From the NCBI RefSeq assembly GCF_900186965.1, contig NZ_LT906457.1, positions 1,080,501 through 1,144,500 of the forward strand: a stretch of 64,000 nt of DNA, read 5' to 3'. Source of the stretch: Legionella spiritensis (lineage in GTDB: Bacteria; Pseudomonadota; Gammaproteobacteria; Legionellales; Legionellaceae). The notes beneath the pieces were generated by a model. That model saw nothing but the letters and a program-made list of their open reading frames with translations, did not search any database and was not told where the DNA came from. Shown here piece after piece: positions 61,284-64,000 of this stretch. Position 1 is the stretch's first letter. Every line of letters starts with the position of its first letter. A program made the position numbers and the translations under genes.

Positions 61284-62687
61284 TCAATAATCGGCGTGAC
61301 CCGGTGTGCGCGGGAACGGTATGACATCTCGCACGTTGCCAACACCGGTGATGTAACTGACCAGACGTTCAAACCCCAATCCATAGCCGGCGTGCGGGAC
61401 GCTGCCGTAGCGGCGTAAGTCTCGATACCATTGATAGTAGGCTGGATCCAGGTTGCAATCCTCCATTCGTCTGTCCAGTACGTCCAGGCGTTCCTCACGC
61501 TGACTGCCTCCGATTATTTCACCAATGCCCGGGGCAAGGACATCCATGGCGGCTACCGTACGCTCATCGTCATTAAGACGCATGTAAAATCCTTTAATAT
61601 CCTTGGGATAATCTGTAAGAATAACCGGTTTTTTGCATAACTCCTCGGCCAGATAACGTTCGTGTTCGGATTGTAAATCAAGACCCCAGCTCACAGGGAA
61701 TTCGAAGGGTTTGTCTACCTTGGCCAACGCGTTGATAGCATCGGTGTAGGACATGATTTCAAAATCGGATTCAATAATATGCTCCAGCCTTTCAATGCAG
61801 CCTGGGGCGACAAATTGATTAAAAAAGTTCATATCGTCCTGTCGCTCGTCAAGAACAGCCCGGCAGAGATAACGCAACATCTCCTGGCTCAGGGTGCAGA
61901 TGTCGTTCAGATCAGCAAAGGCGATTTCAGGCTCGATCATCCAGAACTCAGCCAGATGTCGACTGGTATTGGAATTTTCGGCGCGAAATGTGGGGCCGAA
62001 CGTATAGACTTTGGACATGGCCAGACAATAGGCTTCCACATTTAATTGTCCGGAAACAGTCAGAAACGTTTCACGGCCAAAAAAGTCCTGGGAAAAATCA
62101 ATCAATCCCTGCGGTGTTTTCGGTAAATGAAGCAGATCCAGGGTGCTGACCCGAAACATTTCACCGGCGCCTTCGCAGTCGCTGGCGGTAATAATCGGTG
62201 TGTGTATCCAGAAAAAACCACGTTCGTGAAAAAAGCGATGAACAGCCTGTGACAGGCAATGACGGATACGGGTTACGGCGCTGATGGTGTTGGTGCGCGG
62301 TCTGAGATGAGCCACGTCACGTAAAAACTCCATGGTATGGCGTTTTGCCTGTATCGGATAGCTTTCGGGATTTTCAACCCAGCCTGCCACCGTGAGATTT
62401 TCAACCTGAATTTCAAAACTTTGGCCTTTTCCCTGCGAGGCAACCAGTTTACCGGTTGCCGTAATAGCACAGCCTGAGGTTAATTTAAGTATCTCCTGCT
62501 GGTAGTTGTCCACCTGATCCGTGACAACAAGCTGAATAGGCGCGAAACAGGAACCATCATGCAGGTTAATGAATGACAAACCCATTTTGGAATCGCGGCG
62601 TGTTTTAACCCATCCTCTCACCGTGACGGTTTCATCAATACTTATTTCACCGTCCAGGCATTGTTTTATCGTATATACTTCTGACAT
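61284..62687 (-). CDS. asnS: Asparagine--tRNA ligase
   Basis: The 467-residue protein starts at ATG 62687 with GGAG seven bases upstream. It has an N-terminal OB fold ([27 protein letters not shown], ~16-42) and a class II core: motif 1 around [21 protein letters not shown], motif 2 [27 protein letters not shown] (~232-258) and motif 3 [29 protein letters not shown] at the end. It charges tRNA-Asn. Normal length. Confidence 0.97.
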   Translation of the reverse strand: MSEVYTIKQCLDGEISIDETVTVRGWVKTRRDSKMGLSFINLHDGSCFAPIQLVVTDQVDNYQQEILKLTSGCAITATGKLVASQGKGQSFEIQVENLTVAGWVENPESYPIQAKRHTMEFLRDVAHLRPRTNTISAVTRIRHCLSQAVHRFFHERGFFWIHTPIITASDCEGAGEMFRVSTLDLLHLPKTPQGLIDFSQDFFGRETFLTVSGQLNVEAYCLAMSKVYTFGPTFRAENSNTSRHLAEFWMIEPEIAFADLNDICTLSQEMLRYLCRAVLDERQDDMNFFNQFVAPGCIERLEHIIESDFEIMSYTDAINALAKVDKPFEFPVSWGLDLQSEHERYLAEELCKKPVILTDYPKDIKGFYMRLNDDERTVAAMDVLAPGIGEIIGGSQREERLDVLDRRMEDCNLDPAYYQWYRDLRRYGSVPHAGYGLGFERLVSYITGVGNVRDVIPFPRTPGHADY

Positions 62688-62935
62688 GATGTACTCCAAA
62701 AGAAAAACTGAAATCCTGTAATTCAGACTTCGTGAATAAAAATTTTCACAGAGCCGGGGCAGACTCTTAATATCAGGGTTACATGGGTGAGCGTTCTCTC
62801 AGGTACGCTCCCGGAAGAGGAAGACCGCTCTGAAAAAATGAATAGTTTATCCTGAAATTATCTTTCTAACCACAGATTGAGGTTCAATTAACCATTGAGT
62901 ACGATAATACACGTAATAAAATAGTGAGGAAACTT
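62688..62935. other. Intergenic region between divergent genes
   Basis: About 250 bases hold the promoters of asnS and the secreted-protein gene. A GAGCG/CGCTC stem around 62790-62811 followed by GAGGAAGACCGCTC is visible; it could be part of a leader RNA, but I cannot assign a riboswitch or T-box class. Confidence 0.3.
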
Positions 62936-63499
62936 ATGCCATATGTTATCGCGATGATTGTAATGGCTCTCTGGTCATCACAACTGGTTGCACAGGACAC
63001 GGAGCTTAAATTGTACCGGCCATTCGGGGAGGAAATGTCTCGCGGCCGATTGATTGTAAGCCATCAGGTGGGAGGGGTGTGCATACAGCAATCCATGCGC
63101 ATCAAAAGAGAGGATGCCTGGCGTTGTATCGCGGCTGGCAAAACCTACGATCCCTGTTTCATCAGGAAATTTGGTAGTCATCTTGAAGCGGTCTGTCCCG
63201 CTTCACCCTGGGCCGGGAACGGGGTGCTGGTGAAACTTGATAGACCGGCGGATAATAACGATCTTGTCGAGCTGGATATGTCCAAAACCTATCCGTGGGC
63301 TGTTGAATTGGCGACGGGAGAAAAATGCGAAGCTATTGACGATGATGAAACCTATGACAATCTTCCTGTCCGCTATCGTTGCGACAGTCAAACCGTATTG
63401 ATTGGACATTTGCAACGTTGCAAGGCAATCTGGACCATTCTGCAACGGGGTATTACCGGCCAGGTTACGACGGCTGCGTTGAAAAAGGCCTGGTTTTAG
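62936..63499 (+). CDS. Secreted hypothetical protein with six cysteines
   Basis: A 187-residue protein from ATG 62936 with GAGGAA upstream. A signal peptide (MPYVIAMIVMALWSSQLVAQ) is followed by a mature domain with Cys in GGVCIQQS, AWRCIAAG, DPCFIRKF, EAVCPAS, EKCEAI and YRCDSQT, probably disulfide-bonded in the periplasm. The final ~20 residues diverge in style. No family recognised. Confidence 0.65.
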   Translation: MPYVIAMIVMALWSSQLVAQDTELKLYRPFGEEMSRGRLIVSHQVGGVCIQQSMRIKREDAWRCIAAGKTYDPCFIRKFGSHLEAVCPASPWAGNGVLVKLDRPADNNDLVELDMSKTYPWAVELATGEKCEAIDDDETYDNLPVRYRCDSQTVLIGHLQRCKAIWTILQRGITGQVTTAALKKAWF

Positions 63500-63544
63500 C
63501 CGTGAAACAGAATGAGGACACGCCCTGGTCTCCGGGTATTATTG

Positions 63545-63576
63545 ATTCCGTCCTGCTCCAGAGGACGGAATTTTTT
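63545..63576 (+). terminator. Rho-independent terminator
   Basis: ATTCCGTCC pairs with GGACGGAAT across a short loop, followed by a run of T (63571-63576). It lies 45 bases after the secreted-protein gene. Confidence 0.8.
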
Positions 63577-63678
63577 CATATTGAGTTGAAATTCAACAAG
63601 GCCTCAACGGTTTATGAGAATAACCCGTGAATTTTATGTGCTAAACTTTGTATAGAAAATATCTAAAAGGAGTTGGTG

Positions 63679-64000
63679 ATGCAAGAATCTCTACTGTCTC
63701 TTCTAATGGCTCAGATTTTTGGATTTTACTTTCTGATCATTGCTATTGTTATGATAACAAGACCAAGGTATTACAGCAGTATATTAACCAACCTGAAAGA
63801 TTGTCGGGTTACCGCATTTGCGGCGGCTACCTTTTCATTGTTCATTGGCCTTCTGTTGGTGATTACCCATAACATCTGGGTTTTTGAATCCGAAGTCATT
63901 ATAACGATAGTTGCATGGCTGATTTTAATCCAATCCATTCTCTGGTTATCTATACCGGAAAAAATGATGGTCTGGAGTCATTGGTACTATTCTGGCGTAC
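63679..64000 (+). CDS. Multi-pass membrane protein (continues past window)
   Basis: An ATG follows AAGGAG at seven bases and the frame stays open to the window edge, at least 107 codons. It starts MQESLLSLLMAQIFGFYFLI and has hydrophobic helices at ~10-28, ~45-63 (FAAATFSLFIGLLLVITH) and ~70-90 (ITIVAWLILIQSILWL). It may be a small integral membrane protein of unknown function. Confidence 0.7.
   Translation, partial: MQESLLSLLMAQIFGFYFLIIAIVMITRPRYYSSILTNLKDCRVTAFAAATFSLFIGLLLVITHNIWVFESEVIITIVAWLILIQSILWLSIPEKMMVWSHWYYSGV

Noticed and set aside
62750..62880. Glycine riboswitch or other leader RNA upstream of the 62936 gene
   Set aside because: A small stem and GGAAGAGG-like segment are present but the conserved core of the class is not; evidence too weak.
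50814..63525. 15-base identity ATGAGGACACGCCCT near 50814 and 63511
   Set aside because: Short, in unrelated contexts at two gene ends, with no further flanking similarity; probably chance or a trace of a repeat I cannot substantiate.

Overview
The window looks like a chromosome segment of a Legionella species. This is judged from the low-GC accessory DNA, several proteins with eukaryote-like or repeat architecture typical of Dot/Icm effectors (F-box plus repeats, ankyrin-like repeats, a TcdA/TcdB-type glycosyltransferase, a P-loop kinase-like protein), a VirK-like secreted protein, and the style of the two-component and house-keeping genes. No database search was possible, so species and orthologue names are not assigned.

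Layout. 1-5.4 kb: VirK-like partial gene, a repeat-rich putative effector, aminoglycoside-modifying-like genes (GNAT and APH folds) and a glycosyltransferase. 5.4-24.7 kb (segment A): a patchwork of putative effectors (F-box repeat protein, TcdA-like glycosyltransferase, P-loop protein, 44-residue-repeat protein, HEAGH metalloprotease), a SLC13 transporter, a LuxR regulator, a MazEF-type toxin-antitoxin pair, an orphan HARE-HTH/nuclease-like protein, GNAT and amidohydrolase genes, with many gene fragments. 24.7-49.4 kb (segment B): a second island dominated by a biosynthetic and signalling cluster. 49.4-64 kb: a higher-GC, core-like region with psuG, yggX, a PilZ protein, a very large uncharacterised protein, a FecR/outer-membrane/CHASE2-cyclase module, lolC-lolD, asnS and secreted or membrane proteins.

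Mobility. An intact tRNA-Phe(GAA) gene lies on the minus strand at 49343-49418. Its 3' end is repeated in the same orientation at 24704-24760 (57 identical bases) and at 5410-5444 (35 bases). This is the pattern left by two integrative elements stacked at one tRNA. Only decayed integrase pieces remain (16256-16498 and 45911-46225). An intact IS256-type element (41126-42448) has a perfect 8-base target duplication, and an intact ISL3-type element (47993-49278) truncates a neighbouring gene. Partial copies of both elements lie near the left end of segment B.

The most interesting system is at 27122-45737. A Xre/S24-type repressor faces an operon that starts with an AfsA-type hotdog protein (the fold that makes gamma-butyrolactone signals). 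It continues with an FAD aromatic-type monooxygenase, an MFS exporter, a YCII-like protein, a HAD phosphatase, two acyl carrier proteins, an SDR reductase, an acyl-adenylating enzyme and a KAS III. The same strand then carries a stand-alone receiver, a DHp-only phosphotransfer-like protein, a full response regulator, a TPR protein, an orphan peptide-binding-type periplasmic protein and an O-methyltransferase. After the IS256 insertion come a MATE exporter and a membrane hybrid histidine kinase on the opposite strand. Three copies of a TACTnCGTTTCGAA-like box surround a TTGACA/TATCAT promoter at the head of the operon. I infer a self-contained production, export and sensing system for an acyl-derived small molecule, possibly butenolide- or butyrolactone-like. 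The product itself cannot be read from the sequence.
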